Source of the DNA: Gardnerella vaginalis
GTDB lineage: Bacteria; Actinomycetota; Actinomycetes; Actinomycetales; Bifidobacteriaceae
Direction of reading: 5' to 3'
Assembly (NCBI GenBank): GCA_946997215.1
Contig: CAMPUL010000004.1
Coordinates: forward strand, 1-64,000
DNA length: 64,000 nucleotides
The translations under genes were made by a program, and so were the position numbers. Of the stretch, positions 26,296 through 35,300 are shown piece after piece (position 1 is the stretch's first letter; every line of letters begins with the position of its first letter). Below the pieces are notes generated by a model that was not told the DNA's origin, made no database searches, and saw only the letters and a program-made list of their open reading frames with translations.

Positions 26296-28002
26296 TTATC
26301 TGCCGAAAAGACCTGCGAGTCCGCCGCCCAAGTTTGGCGGTAAATCAGGCATTCCGCCAGCAAAATCGCCTTCGCCGCTCATAAGGTTTTGAAGATTTTC
26401 TGGCAGATTATTAGGCAAATCCTGCTTCTTCTTCATAAAAGCAGATTCGCCATTCGCGTCATCGCCATCATTTGCATTATTTGCATAAGAATTTCCAGAC
26501 AAGCGGTCTCTGAGCGCGCGCTCCTCGGCCTCGCGGCGCATAGGATTGCCAGACTTTCCGCCCTTCTTCTTGCTCTTTTTGTCTTTGCGCTTCGACTTTC
26601 CTGCGCCGCCGCCAAACCCAGGCATTCCGCCCATTCCTGGCATTCCAGCGCCGCCGCCATTGCTCATGCGCTTCATCATCTTAGCCGCTTGCTCAAAGCG
26701 TTGCAAAAGCGCATTCACTGCGGAAACTGAAACGCCCGCGCCAGCTGCGATACGCGCGCGCCTAGAACCATCAATAATCTTGGTGTCTTTGCGCTCCTTA
26801 GGCGTCATCGAGCGAATAATCGCCTCTGTGCGGTCTATCTCGCGGTCGTCAAACTGCTCAAGCTCTTGCCTGTGCGCCGCCATTCCAGGCATCATGCCAA
26901 GAATTTTCTTCATAGAACCAAGCTTTTTAACCTGCTGAAGCTGATCCAAAAAGTCGTCTAGTCCAAAAGTTCCTTCGGAAATCTTAGCCGCCGCTTTTCG
27001 AGACTCTTCCTCGTCGAACTGCTTTTGTGCATTCTCAATAAGCGTTAGAATATCGCCCATATCTAGGATTCTGGAAGCCATTCTATCTGGATGGAAAATC
27101 TCAAAATCCTTCAAACCTTCGCCAGTAGAAGCGAACAAAATCGGCTTGCCTGTAACGCTTGCAACAGATAGTGCAGCGCCGCCTCTCGCATCGCCATCTA
27201 ACTTAGAAAGCACAACGCCCGTAAAGTCAACGCCCTCGTTAAATGCTTGAGCTGTGCGAACAGCATCCTGACCAATCATGGCGTCTATAACAAACAGAAT
27301 TTCTTGCGGATTAACAGCATCGCGAATTTCGCGCGCTTGATGCATAAGAGCATCGTCCACGCCAAGGCGACCAGCGGTATCGATAATAACCGTGTCGTAC
27401 ATTTTTGCGCGCGCGTAGTCAATGGAATCTCGCGCAACTTTAACAGGGTCTCCAGTGGCTAAACCAGCCGAAACAACTTCGCTGCCGCCGTCACTTTGCA
27501 CACCTCGCTCTGGCGCAAAAACTGCCACGCCTGCGCGCTCGGCAACAACCTCAAGCTGCGTAACGGCGTTAGGACGTTGCAAATCCGCCGCAACAAGCAA
27601 AGGCGTATGCCCAGAATCCTTAAGCCAGTAACCCAACTTTCCTGCGAGCGTTGTTTTACCAGCGCCTTGCAAACCAGCAAGCATGATTACGGTTGGGGGG
27701 TATTTTGCAAAATTCAGCGGCCGCTCAACGCCTGCGCCCAAAACGTTTGTAAGCTCGTCGTTTACAATTCGCACAACCTGTTGAGCAGGATTTAGTGCGC
27801 TAGAAACCTCTTCGCCTAGTGCGCGCTCGCGAATTTTAGCGGTAAAAGATCGCACAACGTCTAGAGCCACGTCTGCGTCTAAAAGCGCGCGGCGGATTTC
27901 GCGAATTGTGCCGTCTATGTCGGAATCGGAGAGTTTACCTTTTCTGCGCAAGTGCTTGAATGCGCCAGAAAGTCTTTCTGTTAACGAACTAAATGCTGCC
28001 AT
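26296..28002 (-). CDS. ffh: Signal recognition particle protein Ffh
   Basis: The SRP54 GTPase that binds signal sequences and 4.5S RNA and targets ribosomes to FtsY. The N domain spans about 1-95, and the G domain has GLQGAGKTT from 110, then DTAGR and the downstream SKLDGDARGGAAL. The methionine-rich M domain begins near 330 and ends in GGAGMPGMGGMPGFGGG with a Lys-rich stretch. At 568 residues it has a longer C-terminal tail than E. coli Ffh. TAGAAT lies 9 nt before the ATG with no Shine-Dalgarno, so the transcript may have a very short leader. Confidence 0.96.
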   Translation of the reverse strand: MAAFSSLTERLSGAFKHLRRKGKLSDSDIDGTIREIRRALLDADVALDVVRSFTAKIRERALGEEVSSALNPAQQVVRIVNDELTNVLGAGVERPLNFAKYPPTVIMLAGLQGAGKTTLAGKLGYWLKDSGHTPLLVAADLQRPNAVTQLEVVAERAGVAVFAPERGVQSDGGSEVVSAGLATGDPVKVARDSIDYARAKMYDTVIIDTAGRLGVDDALMHQAREIRDAVNPQEILFVIDAMIGQDAVRTAQAFNEGVDFTGVVLSKLDGDARGGAALSVASVTGKPILFASTGEGLKDFEIFHPDRMASRILDMGDILTLIENAQKQFDEEESRKAAAKISEGTFGLDDFLDQLQQVKKLGSMKKILGMMPGMAAHRQELEQFDDREIDRTEAIIRSMTPKERKDTKIIDGSRRARIAAGAGVSVSAVNALLQRFEQAAKMMKRMSNGGGAGMPGMGGMPGFGGGAGKSKRKDKKSKKKGGKSGNPMRREAEERALRDRLSGNSYANNANDGDDANGESAFMKKKQDLPNNLPENLQNLMSGEGDFAGGMPDLPPNLGGGLAGLFGR

Positions 28003-28053
28003 AATTGCTCTATTCTACAGGTTGTTTGGAATGTTTTGTTATATTGCTTTTGC

Positions 28054-29640
28054 TTAAGACAAATGCCACGATGACCCTTGTGCGGAATCTTCGATTACAA
28101 CTCCAGCGGCAGTTAAAGAGTCGCGAATCGCGTCTGCGCGTGCAAAATCCTTAGCCGCGCGCGCAATCGCCCTTTGTTCCAGCTGATTTGTAATCAAAGA
28201 TTCAAGAGCCTTGTGTTCTGCGTTTGCGCCATTACTTATGTCTTCTCCTAAATCTTGCGATTTTTGCGTGTTGCGGCGCCATTGTGGAGAGTAAGGGTCT
28301 AGTCCAAGCGTGTCTAGCATTGCACGAACTTGCAAAACACAAGTCTTAAGAAGGCTTTTAATGCTATCGTTTTGGTTATCGTTTTGGCCTTGCGCATAGT
28401 CGTCCAAAAGCGCGTTACCAGAGCGAATCGCAGTAAAAATCGCAGCCAACGCGCCCGAAACGTTAATATCGTCGTTCATAGCTTTAGTAAAATCTTCTGG
28501 AAGATTATCCGCATCAACACTTTGAACTTCCGCATAATCTGGCTGATTTTCGATTACGCGGCCAGCGCGCTCGAGGAAGTTAGATATGCGATCATAAGCA
28601 GATTGCGCTTCGTTCAAAGATTGATCCGACCACTCAAGCATTGCGCGATATTGCACGCCGCCTAGCGCGTATCGCACAACCCACGCGGATTTTTGAGCCA
28701 AAACAGATGGAACCGAAAGGCCATTTCCAAGGGATTTGCTCATTTTTTCGCCTTTAGATGTAACCCAAGCGGAATGCATCCACACGTTTGCGCTTTTCCA
28801 GCCGGCAGCAAGTGTTTGTGCCATCTCATTCTCGTGGTGTGGGAAGCGCAAGTCTAGTCCGCCGCCATGAATGTCGAAAGAATCACCAAGATAGCGGTGA
28901 CTCATTGCGGAGCATTCAATGTGCCATCCTGGTCGGCCTGCTCCAAACGGCGTATTCCAGCGCGCGTCTTTTTGGTCAAAATCGCAAGGTGCTTTCCAAA
29001 GTGCAAAATCGCGAGCATCGTGCTTATCTGGGCTTGCGTCGGCAGGGTCAATCGGATTGTATTTGTCGGCTTTGCTGGCTTCATTGCTGCTATCTGAATT
29101 GCCATTTTGATGCGTTAGCGCGCCGTAATCTTTCCAACTTGGAACACTAAAATACACGTTTCCAGTAGGATTGCCATTTGCGTCTGTTATTGCGTAAGCG
29201 TGTCCGCGATCAATAAGGCGCTGTATAAGTTCCACCATGTCGTTTATGTGACCAGTTGCGCGCGGCTCCACAGTTGGCGGCATAACGCCAAGCGTATCGT
29301 AAGCTTTAGTGAATTCGCGCTCGTAAATGTACGCGCGCTGCCACCATGTTTGGCCATTTTCACTAGCTTTTTTGATGATTTTATCGTCTATATCTGTAAC
29401 GTTTCTAACAAAAGTAACACTGTAGCCAAGGCGTAAAAGCCATCGTCTTACAATGTCGAAGGCGATTGCTGCGCGAATATGACCTATGTGCGGCGAGCTT
29501 TGCACAGTTGCACCACACACGTACATTCCAACGTGACCAGGAGTAACGGTTGTAAACTCGCTAGTGTTGTGCGTTGCTGTGTTATATAAGCGCAATCGCG
29601 CGGCTGCGGATGTAAGAGTTCTGTTCGTATTTTCAAGCAT
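28054..29640 (-). CDS. cysS: Cysteinyl-tRNA synthetase
   Basis: A class I synthetase charging tRNA-Cys. It has the zinc-site cysteine in MYVCGATVQ, HIGH as SPHIGHIRAA and KMSKS as GEKMSKSLGN. I place the start at ATG 29640 (528 residues). The 18 residues that a longer reading would add come from an R1 fragment, and a TATAAT (29648-29653, minus strand) ends 7 nt before this ATG, suggesting a leaderless message. A Ser/Asn/Asp-rich insertion (GNSDSSNEASKADKYN) sits before the zinc-binding region. Confidence 0.93.
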   Translation of the reverse strand: MLENTNRTLTSAAARLRLYNTATHNTSEFTTVTPGHVGMYVCGATVQSSPHIGHIRAAIAFDIVRRWLLRLGYSVTFVRNVTDIDDKIIKKASENGQTWWQRAYIYEREFTKAYDTLGVMPPTVEPRATGHINDMVELIQRLIDRGHAYAITDANGNPTGNVYFSVPSWKDYGALTHQNGNSDSSNEASKADKYNPIDPADASPDKHDARDFALWKAPCDFDQKDARWNTPFGAGRPGWHIECSAMSHRYLGDSFDIHGGGLDLRFPHHENEMAQTLAAGWKSANVWMHSAWVTSKGEKMSKSLGNGLSVPSVLAQKSAWVVRYALGGVQYRAMLEWSDQSLNEAQSAYDRISNFLERAGRVIENQPDYAEVQSVDADNLPEDFTKAMNDDINVSGALAAIFTAIRSGNALLDDYAQGQNDNQNDSIKSLLKTCVLQVRAMLDTLGLDPYSPQWRRNTQKSQDLGEDISNGANAEHKALESLITNQLEQRAIARAAKDFARADAIRDSLTAAGVVIEDSAQGSSWHLS

Positions 29641-29647
29641 AATCTCA

Positions 29648-29653
29648 ATTATA
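29648..29653 (-). promoter_or_regulatory. -10 element of cysS, probably leaderless
   Basis: On the minus strand TATAAT is followed by 7 nt and then the ATG at 29640. No Shine-Dalgarno is present. This supports the shorter start of cysS. Confidence 0.55.
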
Positions 29654-29806
29654 TGTTTAGCTAATAACTCCGCGCTAACGTCTTCGTCGCGCAAAATGCG
29701 TAGATAGGCATAGGACTATGATTGTTCGCAGGTAAAAGTCACAGATAGAAGTCGCAAGTAACCGCGCTTTAATTTTGATTACTAAAATCGCAAGAAAGGA
29801 TTGAAA

Positions 29807-31216
29807 ATGATTGATTCTTTTGATTTCGCAAAGTTTGAAGTAAAGTCTAACGTAAAATCCTACGCAAGCTCTTCCGTACTCATGACCGACATGTACGAGT
29901 ACACAATGCTCGACGCGGCGCTAAAAGACGGAACAGCAGACCGAAAATGCGTTTTTGAGATTTTTGCGCGACACCTTCCGCAAGGTCGCCGCTACGGAGT
30001 GGTGGCAGGCACAGGCAGAATTTTAGAGGAGCTAGCGCGATTCCACTTTAGCGACGAGGATTTGCGATTTTTACAAGACCGCAAAATCGTAAGCAAAGAC
30101 ACTATTAAATGGTTGGAAAACTACCACTTTAGCGGCAAAATTCGCGGTTACAGGGAAGGTGAAATGTTCTTCCCAAATTCGCCGATTCTGCAAGTTGAAG
30201 GCACTTTTGGCGAATGCACATTGCTAGAAACGCTGCTGCTTTCCGTGCTTAACTACGATTGCGCAGTGGCGAGCGCCGCCGCACGCATGGTTTCCGCATC
30301 TGCTGGAAGGCCGTGTATGGATATGGGCGGCAGGCGCACAAACGAGTGGTCGGCAGTGGCTGCCTCTCGCGCGGCGGTAATTGGCGGTTTTAAGGGCACT
30401 GCAAACTTGCTTGCGGCAAAGCTTTACGGGCTTAAGGCGATTGGAACGGCTGCGCATTGCTTTACTCTTGTGCATGATTCGGAGCGCGCAGCCTTTGAGT
30501 CGCAAATTGAAGCGCTCGGCAAAGGCACAACGCTGCTTGTAGACACGTACAACGTGGAAGAGGCTGTTAAAACCGCCGTTCAAGTTGCTGGCGCAGATCT
30601 TGGCGGCGTGCGCATTGATTCGGGAGATTTGTGCGTTATGGCTCGTCGCGTGCGCGCGCAGCTCGATGCGTTGGGCGCTAAAAACACTAAAATCACGGTT
30701 ACTAACGATTTGGACGAGTATGCTCTTGCATCTTTGCAAAACGCGCCAGTCGATTCCTACGGCATTGGCACAATGCTTGTTACAGGTTCGGGTGCGCCTA
30801 CTTGCGCAATGGTTTATAAGCTTACAGAGCGCGAGGGCGCGGATGGCGTTATGCAACCTGTTGCTAAGAAGTCTAAAAATAAGGCGACTGTTCCAGGGCG
30901 CAAGCTTGCATATCGTTCCTACGATTTTAGTGGCGGTGCGAATGGCGGTGCTGCTGGCAATGGCGTGGCTGACTGCGAACACGTAATTTCTGGTTCGGAG
31001 AGCGCGCTAGCGACGTTTAAGCCGCAAGATTCTTGGGAAGATTTGCTAGTTGACTATGTGCAAAATGGTGAATTTAACACGGAGTTTATGGGGCATGACG
31101 CGATTATGCGAGCACAAGATTGTTGTGCCAAAGCGCTTAGCCGACTTCCGATTTCTGCTCAAAGTCTAATGCGTGGCGATCCTGCGATTCCTACAGAAAT
31201 CAACGTTTTAGGCTAG
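29807..31216 (+). CDS. pncB: Nicotinate phosphoribosyltransferase
   Basis: It couples nicotinate and PRPP to form nicotinate mononucleotide in NAD salvage. Recognisable segments are VLMTDMYEYTMLDAAL at the start, GRRTNEWSAVAASRAAVIGGFKGTAN in the middle, and the phosphoribosyl site GVRIDSGDL. AAGAAAGGA at 29792-29800 sits 6 nt before ATG 29807, so I prefer it to the in-frame TTG at 29801. The protein has 469 residues. A Gly/Asn-rich loop (SGGANGGAAGNG) lies near the C-terminus. PRPP would come from Prs at 4.6 kb. Confidence 0.93.
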   Translation: MIDSFDFAKFEVKSNVKSYASSSVLMTDMYEYTMLDAALKDGTADRKCVFEIFARHLPQGRRYGVVAGTGRILEELARFHFSDEDLRFLQDRKIVSKDTIKWLENYHFSGKIRGYREGEMFFPNSPILQVEGTFGECTLLETLLLSVLNYDCAVASAAARMVSASAGRPCMDMGGRRTNEWSAVAASRAAVIGGFKGTANLLAAKLYGLKAIGTAAHCFTLVHDSERAAFESQIEALGKGTTLLVDTYNVEEAVKTAVQVAGADLGGVRIDSGDLCVMARRVRAQLDALGAKNTKITVTNDLDEYALASLQNAPVDSYGIGTMLVTGSGAPTCAMVYKLTEREGADGVMQPVAKKSKNKATVPGRKLAYRSYDFSGGANGGAAGNGVADCEHVISGSESALATFKPQDSWEDLLVDYVQNGEFNTEFMGHDAIMRAQDCCAKALSRLPISAQSLMRGDPAIPTEINVLG

Positions 31217-31267
31217 TTAGGTTAGTTAGGCTAGTTAGGCTGGCTTAGGCTAGCTTAGGCTAGCTTC
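31212..31267. repeat. Short tandem repeat after pncB
   Basis: Units of TTAGGCTAG and close variants (TTAGGTTAG, TTAGGCTGG) run six to seven times directly after the pncB coding end; the first TAG is its stop codon. The region separates convergent pncB and the DUF3039 gene. It could be a length-variable locus. Confidence 0.7.
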
Positions 31268-31293
31268 TAAAATCAGCTTTGATTTGAGTTACT

Positions 31294-31656
31294 CTAAAAG
31301 CCCAGATTGTTCATCTCTTCGTAGATTTTTTTGCACTCTGGGCAAACGGGGTAGTCGTTTGCTTCGCGCTTTGGAATCCACACTTTTCCGCACAACGCCA
31401 CAACAGGGCGGCCAGTCAAGCGCGACTCGATTACGCGATCTTTGGAAACGTAGTGTGCAAAGCGGTCTGCGTCGCCGCCATCGTCCATTCGCGCGGATTC
31501 GTCTACTTCTGGCTTTTCGAGCACGCTTGTGCTTGTGCTAGACCCAGAATCTGGGAGGCTTTGTGAATCGTCTTCCATAACAGTGTTCAAATTAGCATTG
31601 TTTGAAGTTTCGCTATATTTTGAATCATTTGAAAACGAATCATTTGAAAACGTCAT
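31294..31656 (-). CDS. DUF3039 domain-containing protein
   Basis: An actinobacteria-restricted small protein of unknown role. The domain is RFAHYVSKDRVIESRLTGRPVVALCGKVWIPKREANDYPVCPECKKIY (about the last 55 residues). It has a single Cys plus a CPEC pair that may bind metal. I start at ATG 31656, after AAAGGGA, giving 120 residues; the ATG at 31701 would add 15 unconserved residues. The N-terminal 60 residues are Ser/Asn/Asp-rich and probably disordered. Confidence 0.8.
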   Translation of the reverse strand: MTFSNDSFSNDSKYSETSNNANLNTVMEDDSQSLPDSGSSTSTSVLEKPEVDESARMDDGGDADRFAHYVSKDRVIESRLTGRPVVALCGKVWIPKREANDYPVCPECKKIYEEMNNLGF

Positions 31657-31963
31657 TGCGTCCCTTTCGTACAAATCCTTTTCACATAAATCATGTTGCA
31701 TAAATCATGTTTTATTGCTTGCGATTTATGTTTATACAAGCATAAGCCATAATCGCAACAATTGCGCGAGAGATACATCTGCCAAGTGCTTCATCTCAGA
31801 TTTGTTAGATTTGTCTCATCAATGATGCAAATATAACGAATTTAGGTTAAAAATGTTACAAATGTCTCATGAGCGAGACAAATATAACGAATCTGTAGTG
31901 TGATTGTGTCGGCTCGTGACCGATTCCTGTATAGATAGTGTCTAGCTCGTGGCAGATTCGTGG

Positions 31964-31969
31964 TAACCT
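31964..31969 (+). promoter_or_regulatory. Extended -10 of coaD, probably leaderless
   Basis: TGGTAACCT provides a TGN-extended -10 whose hexamer TAACCT ends 6 nt before ATG 31976. There is no Shine-Dalgarno. Confidence 0.45.
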
Positions 31970-31975
31970 AAAAGC

Positions 31976-32530
31976 ATGACTATAGCTGTTTGCCCAGGCT
32001 CCTACGATCCCGTTACAGCCGGACACTTAGACGTGATACAACGTTGTACGCATCTTTTTAACGAAGTGCATGTTTTAGTGGCGGTTAATGCGGCCAAAAC
32101 GCCCATGTTTTCCGAGTCGGAGCGCGTGGATATTATTCGCAAAGCGTTGGAAGACTTAAAAGACGATTCGCCAATCGGAGAGTTTGCGCCACCTTTGCGC
32201 GGTGCTGCTAAATCGCCAGCGTGTAAAATAGTTGTTTCTTCTACAGATGGTCTTATTACAGATTATTGCAAAAAAGTCGGAGCAACCGTAATCGTTAAGG
32301 GATTGCGCCAAAATGGCGACTACGAGGCGGAGCTTGGAATGGCGCTGGTTAATCGCAAGCTGGCTGGCATTGAAACCATGTTTTTGCCAGCGGATCCTAT
32401 TTTGGAGCATGTTTCTAGCTCTGTTGTAAAAGATGTGGCTCGTCATGGTGGCGATGTTTCGGGAATGGTGCCCAATAATGTGATTCCACTTTTGCAAAGC
32501 GTTTTTTCTAAAACAAATGCAATATCGTAA
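31976..32530 (+). CDS. coaD: Phosphopantetheine adenylyltransferase
   Basis: It catalyses the penultimate step of coenzyme A synthesis from 4'-phosphopantetheine and ATP. It has the nucleotidyltransferase opening [18 protein letters not shown] (with the TxGH motif), [23 protein letters not shown] and the C-terminal [20 protein letters not shown]. At 184 residues it is about 20 longer than usual, because of an insertion near 60-80 ([20 protein letters not shown]) that ends in a short relative of the window's 13-mer. Confidence 0.95.
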   Translation: MTIAVCPGSYDPVTAGHLDVIQRCTHLFNEVHVLVAVNAAKTPMFSESERVDIIRKALEDLKDDSPIGEFAPPLRGAAKSPACKIVVSSTDGLITDYCKKVGATVIVKGLRQNGDYEAELGMALVNRKLAGIETMFLPADPILEHVSSSVVKDVARHGGDVSGMVPNNVIPLLQSVFSKTNAIS

Positions 32531-32686
32531 TCATAAAATTAGCGAAATATTATAATGGCAAGTTAAATATCACCGAAATAAGTACAATATTACTAAAATA
32601 AATACGTACTAAATAAATACGTACTAAAATACGTACAATAAGATTGTTAAGAGATAAGAGAGCAGCTACTTAGCGAAGGAGCGAAA

Positions 32687-33631
32687 ATGAGCGAAAACGA
32701 AGACGACACAATGGAAAGCCAAGTATCGGCAAATCGCAGCCAAAAGTTGCCATTAAATCCAGTGATTGCAAACAACGACGATTCGCCTAGTGCTGCTTTT
32801 GAAGCTTACGATGCTGTGCCTGCGGCAAGTAAGGATAATGATGATGCGGCTGTCGATTCTGCGGTTGCTGGCGATGAGGCTGCCAATTCTGCGGTTGCTG
32901 GCGATAGTGCGCAAAACTTGTTCCCAATGCCAGATTTGCGCGAGCGCGAAGACGGCGGTGCAATAGCGTTTGACGACGAAGAAGAAAACGTGTTTAAGGC
33001 AGCGGATCCGCAAACCGTTAGTGAAGAAGTGCGTACAAAGTCGCGCGAAGAGTTCACTACCGTGTACGACATAATCGACACGATGGAAACGGCGTTAAAT
33101 AGCGCAAAGGGAGTGCTGTTTGCTGCTGGAATGGCAAAGGTGGATCGCGAAGAGTTTGGCGATTATTTGTCTAGGCTAAAAGACATGCTTCCAGTTCAGC
33201 TGGAGCGCGCTAGTGCGTTAATGCGAGAGGCAGAGAGGCGTTTGCGAACGGCTCAAGCTCAAGCAAATTCTGTTGTAAGTTCGGCTCAAAGTCAGGCTGC
33301 GCAAATGGTTGAGGAAGCTCAGGAGCGAGCCAGATTCTTGGCAGGTCAAGAAAATGTTGTTGCGATTGCGAAGAATCAAGCGCGCGAGATTGTAAGCAAT
33401 GCGCAAGCAAAGGCCGAAAAGCTTACTCGCGGTGCGGATCAGTACAGTTCCACAGTTATGGAAGGCTTAAAGCAGCAATTAGATAAGCTTGAGCAAGACG
33501 TTCAAGCGGGTCAGCGTGTTTTGGAAGAGCGTAGACGCGCGGCTGCACATGTGCAAAATCAGGCTGCGAGTAAGATAGATGAAGAATTCGACAGCGAAAG
33601 CAGTGAAAGAAGCGACGACGAAAGGAATTAA
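32687..33631 (+). CDS. DivIVA-like coiled-coil protein
   Basis: A 314-residue cytoplasmic protein with an acidic, low-complexity N-terminus to about 100 and a long coiled coil from about 125 to 305, rich in Ala, Gln and Glu (ERASALMREAERRLRTAQAQA and similar). Actinobacteria often encode DivIVA- or AtpF-like coiled-coil proteins between coaD and yceD, probably in cell-envelope organisation. GAAGGAG precedes ATG. The N-terminal half contains SAVAGDEAANSAVAGDSA, from two copies of the 13-mer (32862 and 32892). The yceD gene follows directly. Confidence 0.65.
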   Translation: MSENEDDTMESQVSANRSQKLPLNPVIANNDDSPSAAFEAYDAVPAASKDNDDAAVDSAVAGDEAANSAVAGDSAQNLFPMPDLREREDGGAIAFDDEEENVFKAADPQTVSEEVRTKSREEFTTVYDIIDTMETALNSAKGVLFAAGMAKVDREEFGDYLSRLKDMLPVQLERASALMREAERRLRTAQAQANSVVSSAQSQAAQMVEEAQERARFLAGQENVVAIAKNQAREIVSNAQAKAEKLTRGADQYSSTVMEGLKQQLDKLEQDVQAGQRVLEERRRAAAHVQNQAASKIDEEFDSESSERSDDERN

Positions 33632-33632
33632 A

Positions 33633-34283
33633 ATGACATCGCATCCCTCCCAGTCTTTGTGGGCGGTTCCAGTTGCGCAAATGGCAGCGCGTGCAGGAAG
33701 TAGCATGCAATTGAATCGCGCTTTTCCAGCGCCAGAGGGCATTGGAGACAGCGTTATTGGCGTGGAGCCGGGGAGCGATGTTACGGTAGACGGCAGCTTT
33801 GATTCCGTAGTGGACGGGCTTATGTTCCAGGGCACGATTACGGCGCGAGTGCATGCAGAGTGCTCGCGATGCTTGATGCCGTTGCATAGGGATTGGCCTG
33901 TTGATGTGTGCGCGTTTTTTGCGCGCGTGGAAAGCGGCAAAGGCGGCAAGAGTGCAAATGGCGGCGCGCGTTTCAATAACTCTAATAACTCTAATGATGA
34001 TTTAGAAGATGCTGATATTTGGGACGAAGGCGACGATTCTGGAAATGTGTATCCGCTGGTTGGTGGTGGCGATTTTGCCGACATTGAGGCGCTGATTCGA
34101 GACACAATGGTTAGCGAGTTGCCACTTAAGCCTTTGTGTGAGCCAAATTGCAAGGGTCTTTGCTCTCAGTGCGGAGAGAATCTGAATGAGCATCCAGAGC
34201 ATCATCACGACGTTACGGATATTCGTTTTGCGGCGCTTGAAGGTCTTAAGGAAAAGCTTGAAAACTCGCAAAATCGCGGCTGA
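33633..34283 (+). CDS. yceD: YceD/DUF177 family protein (large rRNA subunit accumulation)
   Basis: A 216-residue protein of the DUF177 family, whose bacterial and plant members are linked to 23S rRNA accumulation. Cysteine motifs CSRCLMPL and CEPNCKGLCSQCGENLN are conserved in the family. AAAGGA lies 6 nt before ATG 33633, which is 1 nt past the previous stop; this rules out the longer overlapping reading from 33579. The gene usually pairs with rpmF, as here, but an R1 copy of about 250 bp separates them. A NNSNNSNDDLEDAD insertion interrupts the middle. Confidence 0.88.
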   Translation: MTSHPSQSLWAVPVAQMAARAGSSMQLNRAFPAPEGIGDSVIGVEPGSDVTVDGSFDSVVDGLMFQGTITARVHAECSRCLMPLHRDWPVDVCAFFARVESGKGGKSANGGARFNNSNNSNDDLEDADIWDEGDDSGNVYPLVGGGDFADIEALIRDTMVSELPLKPLCEPNCKGLCSQCGENLNEHPEHHHDVTDIRFAALEGLKEKLENSQNRG

Positions 34284-34287
34284 TTTG

Positions 34288-34536
34288 CGCTTTGACTGAG
34301 CTTGAAATTGCATAACGCATTTCAAGCTCCTTCAAAGCGTGATTTGGCTCAAATGTAAAGTCCAGTGGACTTTACATGCCAAATCAGCCGAGCGGCTACT
34401 AATAGCTGCGCGCGCCAACCTGCAGGAGCGCTTGAAGCGTAGCGCGCGAAGGCAATTTGGCGCGCTGAGCAGCTCAAGGCAGAAGCACTGCTTCTGCGCT
34501 GCGAAGACGTTAGCGCGCTTAGACCGCGCTAACGAT
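34288..34536. repeat. R1 structured dispersed repeat, long form, between yceD and rpmF
   Basis: The first 110 bp nearly duplicate 8051-8165. The rest is a full R1 with the GGCAGAAGCACTGCTTCTGC central palindrome and the tail GTTAGCGCGCTTAGACCGCGCTAAC. An R2 terminal fragment (TTCATTCAGTGCG...GAATCTCCAC) follows at 34539-34570. Together they occupy most of the 405-nt gap. Confidence 0.85.
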
Positions 34537-34688
34537 ACGCTTCATTCAGTGCGAAAAACCTTGAATCTCCACTGCATTCGGCGTAATTTATGTGAGTTTA
34601 TGTAGTGAGATTCTGAATAATGTATGGCGCTTGCTGTAATATACAGAACGCTTAAGCTCAATCGGTTGAACGAAATAGAGGAAAGATT

Positions 34689-34883
34689 ATGGCACTGCCA
34701 AAGTACAAGACCTCGCGCGCTAATACTCATTCGCGTCGCGCCAATTGGAAGGCTTCTGCCGTGCAGACTATTACCTGCCCGAACTGCGGTTCGCCAGCGT
34801 TGTCTCACATGGCTTGCCCAACCTGCGGTAACTTCCGCGGTCGCGTGTATCGCGAAGCAATTCGCTCTGCGCACACCAAGTAG
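34689..34883 (+). CDS. rpmF: 50S ribosomal protein L32
   Basis: A 64-residue large-subunit protein opening [22 protein letters not shown]. Two CxxC pairs (CPNC and CPTC) form the zinc ribbon. GAGGAAAG precedes ATG 34689. A terminator follows, so rpmF is not co-transcribed with rnc. Confidence 0.96.
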   Translation: MALPKYKTSRANTHSRRANWKASAVQTITCPNCGSPALSHMACPTCGNFRGRVYREAIRSAHTK

Positions 34884-34899
34884 GTTGTATTTTAAGAGA

Positions 34900-34937
34900 A
34901 CCCTGCCATCGACGGGTGGCAGGGTTTTTGTTTTTGC
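34900..34937 (+). terminator. Terminator after rpmF
   Basis: AACCCTGCCA pairs with TGGCAGGGTT around a short loop and is followed by TTTGTTTTT. It lies 17 nt after the L32 stop. Confidence 0.85.
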
Positions 34938-34948
34938 GTTTTGTTTTT

Positions 34949-35166
34949 CCCGTGTTTGTTCCCATTTTTGGTGTTTTGGTAAACAAATGTGGGCGCGACG
35001 ACCTGCCTTCGCATTCAAAGCGTAGCGCGCGAAGGCAATTCGGAGTGCTGAGCCGCTCGAGGCAGAAGCACTGCTTCTGCGCGGCGAAGACGTGAGCGCG
35101 CTGTAACGCGCGAGCGATTTCCCCGCGTTTGTTCCCTTTTAGTGCTATTTGGTAAACAAATGTGGG
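34949..35166. repeat. R4-R1-R4 composite repeat
   Basis: R4 arms CCCGTGTTTGTTCCC and AAACAAATGTGGG (34949-34993) join directly to a full R1 (34993-35118, with the CCTTCGC/GCGAAGG and GTGAGCGCG/CGCGCGAGC stems). A second R4 (35121-35166) follows. With the terminator and the rnc promoter, this explains the whole 417-nt gap. Confidence 0.8.
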
Positions 35167-35285
35167 AATTTACTCATTTCCTTATTTGGCATTGCGTTGT
35201 TTTCATCACCGCACTTAGCGTAATCTACATAAACTTGTAGTATTTTGTGGCAAATAGCGCAAATCAACGACTTCAATGTATGCGG

Positions 35286-35291
35286 TATAAT
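35286..35291 (+). promoter_or_regulatory. -10 element of rnc
   Basis: A perfect TATAAT lies 9 nt before ATG 35301, predicting a leader of only a few nucleotides. No Shine-Dalgarno precedes this ATG. Confidence 0.5.
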
Positions 35292-35300
35292 GTTGAAAAT

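Noticed and set aside
29641-29694. Longer N-terminus for cysteinyl-tRNA synthetase
   Set aside because: The extra residues come from an R1 fragment, and a perfect -10 lies between the two possible starts.
33579-33632. Earlier start for yceD overlapping the coiled-coil gene by 53 nt
   Set aside because: The ATG at 33633 has a well-placed AAAGGA and gives the usual family N-terminus.
34624-35025. 133-residue plus-strand frame over rpmF
   Set aside because: It is an out-of-frame reading of rpmF, its terminator and the R4 repeat.
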